A stretch of DNA of 64,000 nt from NCBI RefSeq assembly GCF_051652165.1, contig NZ_JBOFTR010000015.1, positions 1 to 64,000 on the forward strand, written 5' to 3'. A program made the position numbers and the translations under genes. The stretch is from Plesiomonas sp051652165. GTDB lineage: Bacteria > Pseudomonadota > Gammaproteobacteria > Enterobacterales > CAMTGL01. The notes under the pieces were generated by a model, which worked only from the letters and a program-made list of their open reading frames with translations, ran no database searches and had not been told where the DNA came from. Shown piece by piece: positions 17,022 through 25,184 of the stretch; the stretch's first letter is position 1; every line of letters begins with the position of its first letter.

Positions 17022-19754
17022 TTAATCGATAGTACGTTTTACTTCAATAGTTTCGTACACTTCGATCATATCGCCAACACGTACGTCATTATAGTTTTTA
17101 ACGCCGATACCACACTCCATGCCATTACGCACTTCTGCTAAATCATCTTTAAAACGACGCAGAGATTCTAGCTCGCCTTCATAGATCACGACGTTATCGC
17201 GCAATACACGAATTGGATTATGACGTTTCACAATACCTTCAGTCACCATACAGCCAGCAATAGAGCCAATTTTCGGCGATTTAAAGACATCACGCACTTC
17301 TGCCAAGCCGATAATCTCTTGCTTGAACTCAGGTGCTAACATACCGCTCATGGCCTGCTTCACTTCATCAATCAGATGATAGATAACCGAGTAGTAACGC
17401 AGATCCAGATTTTCAACATCCACAACGCGGCGTGCAGTTGCATCAGCACGAACGTTAAAGCCAACTAGAATTGCGTTAGATGCCGCAGCCAAGGTCGCAT
17501 CAGTTTCAGTGATACCACCCACGCCAGAACCGACAATCTTCACTTTAACTTCATCGGTAGACAGTTTAGTCAGTGAATCGCAGATAGCTTCCACAGAACC
17601 TTGTACGTCTGCTTTAAGTACGATATTCAGTTCAGAAACATCGCCTTCAGCCATGTTTGCAAACATGTTTTCCAGTTTTGCTTTTTGCTGACGAGCAAGT
17701 TTCACATCACGGAATTTACCTTGACGGTATAGGGCTACTTCACGGGCCTTTTTCTCGTCACGAACAACGGTAACTTCATCACCCGCGGCAGGAACACCTG
17801 ACAAGCCTAAAATTTCAACCGGAATAGATGGGCCAGCTTCAACAGAGTCACGGCCTAGCTCATCACGCATAGCACGTACACGGCCATACTCAAAACCACA
17901 CAGAACGATATCGCCTTTGTTCAGCGTACCCTCTTGCACCAGTACCGTTGCTACCGGGCCACGACCTTTATCCAGATAGGATTCGATCACCACACCACTT
18001 GCCATACCATCGCGTACCGCTTTCAGCTCAAGAACTTCAGATTGCAGCAAAATAGCTTCGAGCAATTCATCGATACCTTGACCACTTTTTGCGGAAACAT
18101 GCACAAACTGGCAGTCGCCACCCCAATCTTCAGACATGACGTTGTATTGCGCCAACTCTTGCTTCACGCGATCTGGGTTTGCTGCATCTTTATCAATTTT
18201 GTTAACTGCAACAACAATCGGCACTCCAGCTGCTTTCGCATGCTGAATAGCTTCAATAGTTTGTGGCATCACGCCATCATCGGCTGCCACAACCAATACA
18301 ACAATATCGGTAGCTTTTGCACCACGAGCACGCATAGACGTAAATGCGGCGTGACCTGGTGTATCTAAGAAGGTAATCATACCATTCTCAGTTTCCACGT
18401 GGTATGCACCGATGTGTTGGGTAATACCACCGGCTTCACCTGCAGCAACTTTTGCTGAGCGAATGTAGTCAAGCAGTGATGTTTTACCATGGTCAACGTG
18501 ACCCATGATGGTTACAACTGGCGCACGTGGCATGCTAATAGCATCAGTATCACGATCACTCATGACTGACTCTTCCAGCTCGTTTTCACGACGCAGGATA
18601 ACTTTATGGCCCATCTCTTCCGCAACCATTTGTGCGGTTTCTTGATCGATCACTTGGTTAATGGTTGCCATCGCACCCATTTTCATCATCGCTTTGATGA
18701 CTTCAGAACCTTTAACGGCCATTTTTGCCGCTAACTCAGCCACAGTGATAGTTTCACCAATAATGACATCACGGTTGACAGGCTGTACAGGTTTGTTAAA
18801 GCCATGCTGTTGGAGTGTGCTCTTACGCTTTAGCTTACCGCCTTTACCACGGCGAGCCTCTTCACGTTCAGCTTTTGATTCGGAAACCTTTCCTTTTTTA
18901 GCTGTTTTTGCTTTACCGCTACGAGTACCACGACCACGTGACTCTTCACGGCGATCATCTTCGTCTTCTGCTTCACGAGCATAACGAGAGGTAGTGACAT
19001 GATAATCAGTGCTGCTTTCATCTGTTGTTGATGAGTTAACAGGAGTCACTGTCGCTGTATTAATTTCTTCGTGTTGTTCTGCCATCTTACGAGCCTCTTC
19101 TGCCATACGCTTCGCGTTTTCTTCGGCTTTGCGTCGTGCAGCCTCTTCCGCTTTACATTTCAGTTCTGCGGTATCGGCTTCGCGCTTCGCCTTTTCTTCG
19201 GCAGCACGCTTAGCTTTCTCTTCCGCTTCACGTTGGGACGCAATCGTCGCCTCACGTTTCGCTTTTTCCTCTGCGTCTCGTTTAGCTTTTTCTTCCGCTT
19301 CGCGTTTAGCTTGTTCTTCCGCTGCACGTTTAGCTGCTTCTTCAGCTTCACGGCGAGCTAATTCTTCTGCCTCACGTTTAGCCAATTCCTCTTGTGCTAA
19401 ACGGGCAGCCTCTTCGGCCGACATTGCTTCATCAGTATCAGTCTGAAGCACTGACGGATCGCGTTTTACATAAGTGCGCGTTTTACGTACTTCAACTTGT
19501 ACTGACTTACTTTTCCCGCCAGTGCTTGGTACGCTAAGTGTACTTCGGGTTTTGCGTTGCAATGTCAGTTTGCTTGGCGTAGCACCACTACCACCGTGTT
19601 CACGGTTTAAATGGTTCAACAAGGTCTCTTTTTCCTGCTGACTTACGCTATCGGTGGCGCTTTTAGCGATACCCGCATTCGCAAACTGTTGCAGCAAACG
19701 ATCAACCGGGGTCTGAATTTCTTCGGCCAGAGATTTTACGGTTACTTCAGTCAT
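17022..19754 (-). CDS. infB: translation initiation factor IF-2
   Basis: A 910-residue GTPase that brings fMet-tRNA to the 30S subunit and promotes subunit joining. An IF2_N fold occupies about residues 1-50, and a long charged Ala/Glu/Lys/Arg helix about 110-225. A second IF2_N segment is near 325-375. The G domain has GHVDHGKT at 418-425, then DTPGH and NKID, followed by the beta-barrel and fMet-binding domains. It is slightly longer than E. coli IF2 (890), through the repetitive charged region. tRNA-fMet, its ligand, is encoded upstream in the same cluster. Confidence 0.97.
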   Translation of the reverse strand: MTEVTVKSLAEEIQTPVDRLLQQFANAGIAKSATDSVSQQEKETLLNHLNREHGGSGATPSKLTLQRKTRSTLSVPSTGGKSKSVQVEVRKTRTYVKRDPSVLQTDTDEAMSAEEAARLAQEELAKREAEELARREAEEAAKRAAEEQAKREAEEKAKRDAEEKAKREATIASQREAEEKAKRAAEEKAKREADTAELKCKAEEAARRKAEENAKRMAEEARKMAEQHEEINTATVTPVNSSTTDESSTDYHVTTSRYAREAEDEDDRREESRGRGTRSGKAKTAKKGKVSESKAEREEARRGKGGKLKRKSTLQQHGFNKPVQPVNRDVIIGETITVAELAAKMAVKGSEVIKAMMKMGAMATINQVIDQETAQMVAEEMGHKVILRRENELEESVMSDRDTDAISMPRAPVVTIMGHVDHGKTSLLDYIRSAKVAAGEAGGITQHIGAYHVETENGMITFLDTPGHAAFTSMRARGAKATDIVVLVVAADDGVMPQTIEAIQHAKAAGVPIVVAVNKIDKDAANPDRVKQELAQYNVMSEDWGGDCQFVHVSAKSGQGIDELLEAILLQSEVLELKAVRDGMASGVVIESYLDKGRGPVATVLVQEGTLNKGDIVLCGFEYGRVRAMRDELGRDSVEAGPSIPVEILGLSGVPAAGDEVTVVRDEKKAREVALYRQGKFRDVKLARQQKAKLENMFANMAEGDVSELNIVLKADVQGSVEAICDSLTKLSTDEVKVKIVGSGVGGITETDATLAAASNAILVGFNVRADATARRVVDVENLDLRYYSVIYHLIDEVKQAMSGMLAPEFKQEIIGLAEVRDVFKSPKIGSIAGCMVTEGIVKRHNPIRVLRDNVVIYEGELESLRRFKDDLAEVRNGMECGIGVKNYNDVRVGDMIEVYETIEVKRTID

Positions 19755-19779
19755 GCTGCTCCTTCCTGCTGCGGTTTAA

Positions 19780-21273
19780 TTAGGCTTCGTTGCCAAACCA
19801 ACAAATATTACGTGCGGCCATAATCAGCTCGCCCGCTTTGTTCCCATCAAGCCCTTCAATATCGGCTAAATCGTCAATACCTTGCTCGGCAAGATCCTCA
19901 AGATTAATGATCTTACGTGCCGCCAGCTTATAAGCAAGTTGGCGCTCTAATCCTGGTAGGTTTAACAAATCTTCAGCAGGCTCTGCGCCATCTAAAGATT
20001 CCTCTTTTGCCAATGCCAAAGTTGTCAGTGCTGCTTTTGCGCGCGAACGTAATGCATCAACGGTCTCTTCATCTAAACCATCAACACTTAATAGCTCATT
20101 AACAGGGACGTAAGCGAGCTGCTCTAGTGAAGAGAAACCTTCTTCAACTAATACTTGAGCAAAGTCTTCATCAATATCTAGGTGCTTAGTAAACAGATCA
20201 ATAGCTTCTGATGCTTCAGCTTGATGTTTAGCCGTTAAATCAGCCACTGTCATGACATTCAGTGTCCAACCGGTCAGCTGAGAGGCTAAACGTACATTTT
20301 GACCGTTACGGCCGATAGCTTGTGCTAAATTTGAAGCTTCAACAGCGATATCCATACTGTGAGAATCTTCATCCATCACGATAGATGCAACATCAGCCGG
20401 TGCCATTGCATTGATAACAAACTGTGCCGGATTATCATCCCACAACACGATATCAACACGTTCGCCACCTAATTCCCCGGAAACCGCTTGTACACGTGCA
20501 CCACGCATACCTACACATGCACCTACAGGGTCAATCCGCTTATCATTACTTTTTACCGCAATTTTAGCCCGTGAGCCAGGATCACGAGCAGCTGCTTTAA
20601 TTTCAATCAGCTCTTCGCCAATTTCAGGCACTTCAATGCGGAACAGTTCAACGAGCATTTCAGATTTAGCACGTGTAACAAATAACTGAGCACCACGAGC
20701 TTCAGGACGCACAGCGTACAGTACACCACGAATGCGGTCACCTGGACGGAAGTTTTCACGTGGCAACATATCTTCACGAGCCAGCATTGCTTCAGCATTG
20801 TTACCTAAATCGAGAATAATGCTGTCACGGTTTACCTTTTTTGCAACACCGGTGATAATTTCACCTTCTTGCTCACGGAACTGGTCAACAACCATTGCGC
20901 GTTCAGCTTCACGTACTTTTTGTACGATCACTTGTTTGGCCGTTTGTGTTGTGATGCGGTCAAAGGTTACTGACTCAATATCATCTTCAACATAATCACC
21001 CAGTTGCAGATCGGGGTTCTCTTCGAGTAGACGAGAGGCTTCTAGTTCCATTTCGCGGGTTGGTTGCGTGACTTCCTCAACAACCATCCAACGGCGAAAC
21101 GTATCAAAATCCCCTGTGCGGCGATCAATACTTACCCGAACTTCAACGTCATATTCATATTTTTTCTTGGTTGCTGTGGCAAGCGCAATTTCCAGTGCTT
21201 CGAAGATCTTCTCACGTGGAAGAGCTTTCTCGTTGGAAACGGCTTCAACTACCGCCAGAATCTCTTTGTTCAT
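19780..21273 (-). CDS. nusA: transcription elongation and antitermination factor NusA
   Basis: A 497-residue RNA polymerase-associated factor that controls pausing, termination and rRNA antitermination. An N-terminal polymerase-binding domain covers 1-125, and the S1 domain about 135-200 (GEIITGVAKKVNRDSIILDLG, given as two parts GEIITGVAK and DSIILDLG). KH domains follow at about 230-345, with GMRGARVQ and IGRNGQNV loops. Two C-terminal acidic repeats lie at about 365-495. Length matches E. coli (495). It sits 21 bases after rimP and 25 before infB. Confidence 0.97.
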   Translation of the reverse strand: MNKEILAVVEAVSNEKALPREKIFEALEIALATATKKKYEYDVEVRVSIDRRTGDFDTFRRWMVVEEVTQPTREMELEASRLLEENPDLQLGDYVEDDIESVTFDRITTQTAKQVIVQKVREAERAMVVDQFREQEGEIITGVAKKVNRDSIILDLGNNAEAMLAREDMLPRENFRPGDRIRGVLYAVRPEARGAQLFVTRAKSEMLVELFRIEVPEIGEELIEIKAAARDPGSRAKIAVKSNDKRIDPVGACVGMRGARVQAVSGELGGERVDIVLWDDNPAQFVINAMAPADVASIVMDEDSHSMDIAVEASNLAQAIGRNGQNVRLASQLTGWTLNVMTVADLTAKHQAEASEAIDLFTKHLDIDEDFAQVLVEEGFSSLEQLAYVPVNELLSVDGLDEETVDALRSRAKAALTTLALAKEESLDGAEPAEDLLNLPGLERQLAYKLAARKIINLEDLAEQGIDDLADIEGLDGNKAGELIMAARNICWFGNEA

Positions 21274-21294
21274 CTCAGATGCCTCATCCAGATT

Positions 21295-21750
21295 TTAAAA
21301 CTTTGGTACCAGGTTCGCTTTCTGGATGTTGCTCAGTGCGAACACTTCATTTTTACCGTCAACCAAAATGGTGATCATTTCGCCTTCTGCGCCAACAATC
21401 GAGCCCTTCCAATTACGACGATTCTGCATTGCCATACGTAATGTTAACGTTACATTATGACCAATAAAACGTGCATAGTGTGCAGCAGTAAACAGTGGGC
21501 GATCTAATCCAGGAGAAGAAACCTCAAGGTTATACGCAACAGAGATAGGATCTTCAACATCCAGTACTGCACTAACCTGATGGCTCACTTCAGCGCAATT
21601 TTCAACATAGATACCATTTTCATGGTCAATATAGATACGAAGAGTGGAGTGTTGGCCAGCACGAATAAATTCGACACCGACTAACTCATAGCCTAGAGCT
21701 TGTACGGGTGCTTCTAGCATCTGGGTTAATTGCTGTTCTAACGTTGCCAA
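21295..21750 (-). CDS. rimP: ribosome maturation factor RimP
   Basis: A 151-residue 30S-maturation factor. Conserved segments are ELVGVEFIRAG, LRIYIDHENG, VSHQVSAVLDVEDPI, NLEVSSPGLDRPLF and ALSNIQKANLVPKF. No ATG lies near the N terminus. A TTG at 21750 with GGGGG six bases upstream gives MATLEQQLTQM, which lines up with E. coli MSTLEQKLTEM; another TTG lies four codons earlier. A terminator-like hairpin with eight Ts sits just upstream, so expression depends on read-through from metY or a local promoter. Confidence 0.9.
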   Translation of the reverse strand: MATLEQQLTQMLEAPVQALGYELVGVEFIRAGQHSTLRIYIDHENGIYVENCAEVSHQVSAVLDVEDPISVAYNLEVSSPGLDRPLFTAAHYARFIGHNVTLTLRMAMQNRRNWKGSIVGAEGEMITILVDGKNEVFALSNIQKANLVPKF

Positions 21751-21767
21751 GATAACCCCCAAGAAAT

Positions 21768-21790
21768 AAAAAAAGGGCCTAAAAGCCCAG
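21768..21790 (-). terminator. terminator-like hairpin directly before rimP
   Basis: On the minus strand GGGC-TTTTAG-GCCC is followed by eight Ts, then the rimP ribosome binding site. It is the second such structure between tRNA-fMet and rimP. Confidence 0.6.
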
Positions 21791-21822
21791 TCACATCGTC
21801 TAAGACGCCGTATGCAGATAAC

Positions 21823-21848
21823 AAAAAACCCCGAAAATCGGGGTTTTT
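21823..21848 (-). terminator. terminator of tRNA-fMet
   Basis: A perfect stem AAAACCCCGA / TCGGGGTTTT with a short loop and T-runs on both strands, about 100 bases after the tRNA. Confidence 0.8.
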
Positions 21849-21944
21849 AGCAACTGGACCCTGATTGTCGCAATTGCGACGTGAGAAGAAACAATATTCC
21901 TCTCTTCTCTGATTAAGTATAGGAGATAACTTAGTATCAGAGAA

Positions 21945-22020
<76 letters not shown>

Positions 22021-22085
22021 TCCGAAACGTGCAATATACTATCTTGCGACCATCTTTTTTTCAAGATTTATCAGGTCTACAAACT

Positions 22086-22174
22086 TGGTGCCGAGGGCGG
22101 GACTTGAACCCGCACACCACTAAATGGGCACTACCACCTCAAGGTAGCGTGTCTACCAATTCCACCACCACGGC
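22086..22174 (-). tRNA. leuU: tRNA-Leu (anticodon GAG)
   Basis: A class II tRNA between secG and tRNA-fMet, the position of E. coli leuU, which it closely resembles. The anticodon stem-loop CTACC-TTGAGGT-GGTAG gives GAG, reading CUU and CUC. The encoded end is ACCA. The acceptor arms GCCGTGG and CCTCGGC pair at six of seven positions; the fifth pair is T-T, where E. coli has A-T. Confidence 0.93.
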
Positions 22175-22197
22175 AAATTCTTTACAGCTTTATATAG

Positions 22198-22533
22198 TTA
22201 TTTTGTTGGGATATCGCTATTTTTATCCGCAACCTTAACTTCAGCAGCCTTTTGTTGTGCTGCTGGCTGACTCAAGTTTTCCCACTCACTACCTGGTTTA
22301 GTTTGATTATGTGTAATATTACCTAACACCAAACTGATCAGGAAAAATAGTGTAGCAAGAATTGCTGTTGTCCGAGTCATGAAGTTGCCTGAGCCACCTG
22401 ATCCGAATACAGTGTTTGATGCACCTGCACCGAATGAAGCGCCCATGTCTGCGCCTTTGCCCTGCTGGATTAACACCAAGCCGATTAGCCCTAGCGCGAC
22501 TAACAAATATACTACGAGTAAAATTTCGTACAT
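22198..22533 (-). CDS. secG: SecYEG translocase subunit SecG
   Basis: A 111-residue inner-membrane protein, the accessory subunit of the protein-translocation channel. Two transmembrane helices (about 3-22 and 53-72) flank the family segment QQGKGADMGASFGAGAS, and a polar tail follows. The length equals E. coli SecG (110). The glmM-secG-leuU order is the E. coli one. Confidence 0.95.
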   Translation of the reverse strand: MYEILLVVYLLVALGLIGLVLIQQGKGADMGASFGAGASNTVFGSGGSGNFMTRTTAILATLFFLISLVLGNITHNQTKPGSEWENLSQPAAQQKAAEVKVADKNSDIPTK

Positions 22534-22859
22534 GGCCTAATCCGTTTGTTAACACTTTGCAGTTTGCTTGATAGTAATACTCTCTTATTCCTATCAGCGC
22601 GACACGATGCTCTCAAATCTAGGAGCGAGACGAATACTAGCGAAAGTGCCTTATACACGCAAGGTAATTTTTTGTTTTCTCTATTAATTGCTGAAAAATA
22701 CAGCACACTGCGAGTAAGGTTTACCATAAGCAAAAAAGCGGCATAAGAGCCGCTTGATTTTATAAAGCACATTATTCAGAACACTAACATCTCTTAGTTT
22801 TAAGAAATAAAAAGCGATACTGTATTGCTATTGATTGCACATTATTGCTGCGATGTTAT
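22534..22859. other. spacer between secG and glmM
   Basis: Apart from the glmM terminator at 22732-22755, no gene is supported. Short open frames on both strands here lack ribosome binding sites and family resemblance. A secG promoter is expected in this gap, but I cannot place it. Confidence 0.5.
22730..22755 (-). terminator. terminator of glmM
   Basis: The stem AAGCGGC / GCCGCTT is followed on the minus strand by six Ts, about 105 bases after the glmM stop. Confidence 0.75.
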
Positions 22860-24197
22860 CTAACCTTGCGCTTTAACTACTGCTGCAATATCAAGAGCAT
22901 ACTGGCGTACGTTATCAAGATTCTCACCTTCAACCATCACTCGGATTAAAGGTTCAGTACCTGATTTACGCAATAACACTCGTCCGCGCCCTTGCATTTT
23001 AGCTTCTACTGCAACAACGGCTGCCTTTACTGTATCAGCGTCTAACGGATTGCTCTCTCCTGCAAAACGCACATTTTCGAGAACTTGTGGGAACAGCGTC
23101 ATACCACTACTCAAATCATTGAGACTCATTTTATTACCTACCATGGCAGCAAGAACCTGCAAACCCGCCACGATACCGTCACCTGTGGTTGTCATATCCA
23201 GAGCAATCACATGGCCTGAGTTTTCTGCACCTAAACGCCAGCCTTTTTCAAGCATCATTTCAAGCACGTAGCGATCACCGACCTTTGCCCGAGCAAACGG
23301 AATCCCTAATTGTTTCAGAGCAATTTCGAGCCCCATATTGCTCATCAGTGTGCCAACAGCCCCCCCTTTTAGCTTACCACTACGTAGTGCCTCACGGGCC
23401 ATAATATAGAGAATTTGGTCACCATCAATCAGGTTTCCAAGGTGATCAATCATCATGATACGATCGCCATCACCGTCTAATGCAATTCCTACATCTGCCT
23501 TTTCAGCCAAAACCCGCTTTTTCAATGCCTGTGTGTCTGTTGCACCGCATTTTTCATTAATATTCATACCATCAGGCTCACAACCAATGGTAATAACCTC
23601 AGCGCCTAATTCACGCAATACATTTGGGGCGATGTGATACGTTGCACCATTAGCGCAATCGACCACAATTTTTAGATGGCTTAAGCTCAGTTCATTTGGG
23701 AAGCAGCTTTTACAAAATTCGATATAGCGGCCTGCAGCATCAGTAATACGGCTTGCACGCCCTAACTCTGCTGATGTTACGCAGGTCAGTGGTTTTTCCA
23801 TTTCAGCTTCAATAGCTTCTTCAACATCATCGGGCAGTTTTGTGCCATCAATAGAGAAAAATTTAATACCGTTATCATCATACGGATTATGAGAAGCGGA
23901 GATCACAATACCGGCTTCAGCACGAAACGTGCGGGTGAGATAGGCTACTGCCGGGGTTGGCATTGGGCCGGTGAAAGCAGCAGAAAGGCCTGCTGCTGCT
24001 AGACCTGCCTCAAGTGCAGATTCAAGCATATAACCTGAGATTCGCGTATCTTTACCAATTAAGACCTTACGTGAACCATGACGCGCAAGAACTTTACCTG
24101 CTGCCCAGCCGAGTTTCAGTACAAAGTCGGGGGTGATCGGTGCTTGCCCTACAGTGCCGCGGATCCCGTCTGTGCCAAAATATTTACGCTTACTCAT
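22860..24197 (-). CDS. glmM: phosphoglucosamine mutase
   Basis: A 445-residue enzyme that converts glucosamine-6-phosphate to glucosamine-1-phosphate, on the route to UDP-GlcNAc for peptidoglycan and LPS. The active-site serine loop ISASHNPYDDNG is near residue 100, the metal loop DGDGDRI near 240, the sugar loop GAENSGH near 325 and the phosphate-binding RKSGTEPLIRVM near the C terminus. Length equals E. coli GlmM. It starts 12 bases after folP, as in E. coli. Confidence 0.97.
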   Translation of the reverse strand: MSKRKYFGTDGIRGTVGQAPITPDFVLKLGWAAGKVLARHGSRKVLIGKDTRISGYMLESALEAGLAAAGLSAAFTGPMPTPAVAYLTRTFRAEAGIVISASHNPYDDNGIKFFSIDGTKLPDDVEEAIEAEMEKPLTCVTSAELGRASRITDAAGRYIEFCKSCFPNELSLSHLKIVVDCANGATYHIAPNVLRELGAEVITIGCEPDGMNINEKCGATDTQALKKRVLAEKADVGIALDGDGDRIMMIDHLGNLIDGDQILYIMAREALRSGKLKGGAVGTLMSNMGLEIALKQLGIPFARAKVGDRYVLEMMLEKGWRLGAENSGHVIALDMTTTGDGIVAGLQVLAAMVGNKMSLNDLSSGMTLFPQVLENVRFAGESNPLDADTVKAAVVAVEAKMQGRGRVLLRKSGTEPLIRVMVEGENLDNVRQYALDIAAVVKAQG

Positions 24198-24209
24198 GGA
24201 TACGATTCC

Positions 24210-25040
24210 TTAATTTGTCTTTAGTGCAGCTTGCATAACATGTAGCACATCGGCAGTTTCCTGCACGTCGTGTACACGAATGATCTGAGCGCCTTTTTGT
24301 GCCGCCAACAGGGCACACGCCAGACTTCCAGCCAAACGTTCTTCTAGTTTATTGTTGAGTAGTTTACCAATCATTGACTTCCTCGACATCCCCACAAGTA
24401 ACGGATAGTGCAGTACATGCAGTTTTTCGAGCTGATTCAACAATTGATAGTTGTGTTCAAGCGTTTTTCCAAAGCCAAAACCAGGATCGAGCAAAATATT
24501 TTCACGCAAAATGCCCGCAGCAAGGCATGCTTCTGCGCGCTGCTGCAAAAAGGTACTGACTTCACTGATCACATCTTGGTACTGCGGCTGCTGCTGCATG
24601 GTATCGGGAGTGCCTTGCATGTGCATCAAGCAAACTGGCACTTGCTCTGCAGCGGCAACAGCTAGTGCACCTTCACTTTGTAGGGCGTTGATATCGTTTA
24701 TCAGATGTGCACCTGCTCGGCAGGCTTCACGCATAACCACCGGTTTGTAGGTATCAATCGAGATCCAGACATCAAGCTCACGGCTTAACGCTTCAATAAC
24801 CGGAATAACACGATCCAGCTCTTGTGCCTCACTGACGATATCTGCCCCCGGACGCGTTGACTCGCCCCCGATATCAATAATAGCAGCCCCCGCACGTTGC
24901 ATAGCACGTGCATGGGCTATCGCATGAGTTTGCTGGTTAAATTGGCCACCGTCAGAGAATGAGTCGGGGGTGACATTAAGAATGCCCATGATTTGTGGCC
25001 GAGTCAGATCAAGGGTTCGGTTTTTACTGCGTAAAATCAT
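24210..25040 (-). CDS. folP: dihydropteroate synthase
   Basis: A 276-residue enzyme that joins p-aminobenzoate to 6-hydroxymethyl-dihydropterin diphosphate in folate synthesis; it is the sulfonamide target. The TIM-barrel signatures are GILNVTPDSFSDGG, DIGGESTRPGA, DPGFGFGKT, GMSRKSMIG and RVHDV. The ATG at 25040 (MILRSKN) has AAGGTG upstream; the frame is open 13 codons further without a better start. It sits between ftsH and glmM as in E. coli. Confidence 0.95.
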   Translation of the reverse strand: MILRSKNRTLDLTRPQIMGILNVTPDSFSDGGQFNQQTHAIAHARAMQRAGAAIIDIGGESTRPGADIVSEAQELDRVIPVIEALSRELDVWISIDTYKPVVMREACRAGAHLINDINALQSEGALAVAAAEQVPVCLMHMQGTPDTMQQQPQYQDVISEVSTFLQQRAEACLAAGILRENILLDPGFGFGKTLEHNYQLLNQLEKLHVLHYPLLVGMSRKSMIGKLLNNKLEERLAGSLACALLAAQKGAQIIRVHDVQETADVLHVMQAALKTN

Positions 25041-25144
25041 CTGTGTTTGCACCTTTAAATAACCGCCACATTCATCCATCGGTTAAGTCTGTCGTGGCTA
25101 TCACACCATCACGTAACGATATAGCGACATAAGATATAAATAGA

Positions 25145-25170
25145 AAAACCCCGAGCAAGCTCGGGGTTTT
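25145..25170. terminator. terminator between ftsH and folP
   Basis: A perfect stem AAAACCCCGAGC / GCTCGGGGTTTT with a two-base loop, 15 bases after the ftsH stop. It may only partly stop transcription into folP-glmM. Confidence 0.8.
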
Positions 25171-25184
25171 ATTGATAATGCGCG

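Noticed and set aside
22512..22772. Opposed short frames between secG and glmM
   Set aside because: Both lack a ribosome binding site and run through the glmM terminator.
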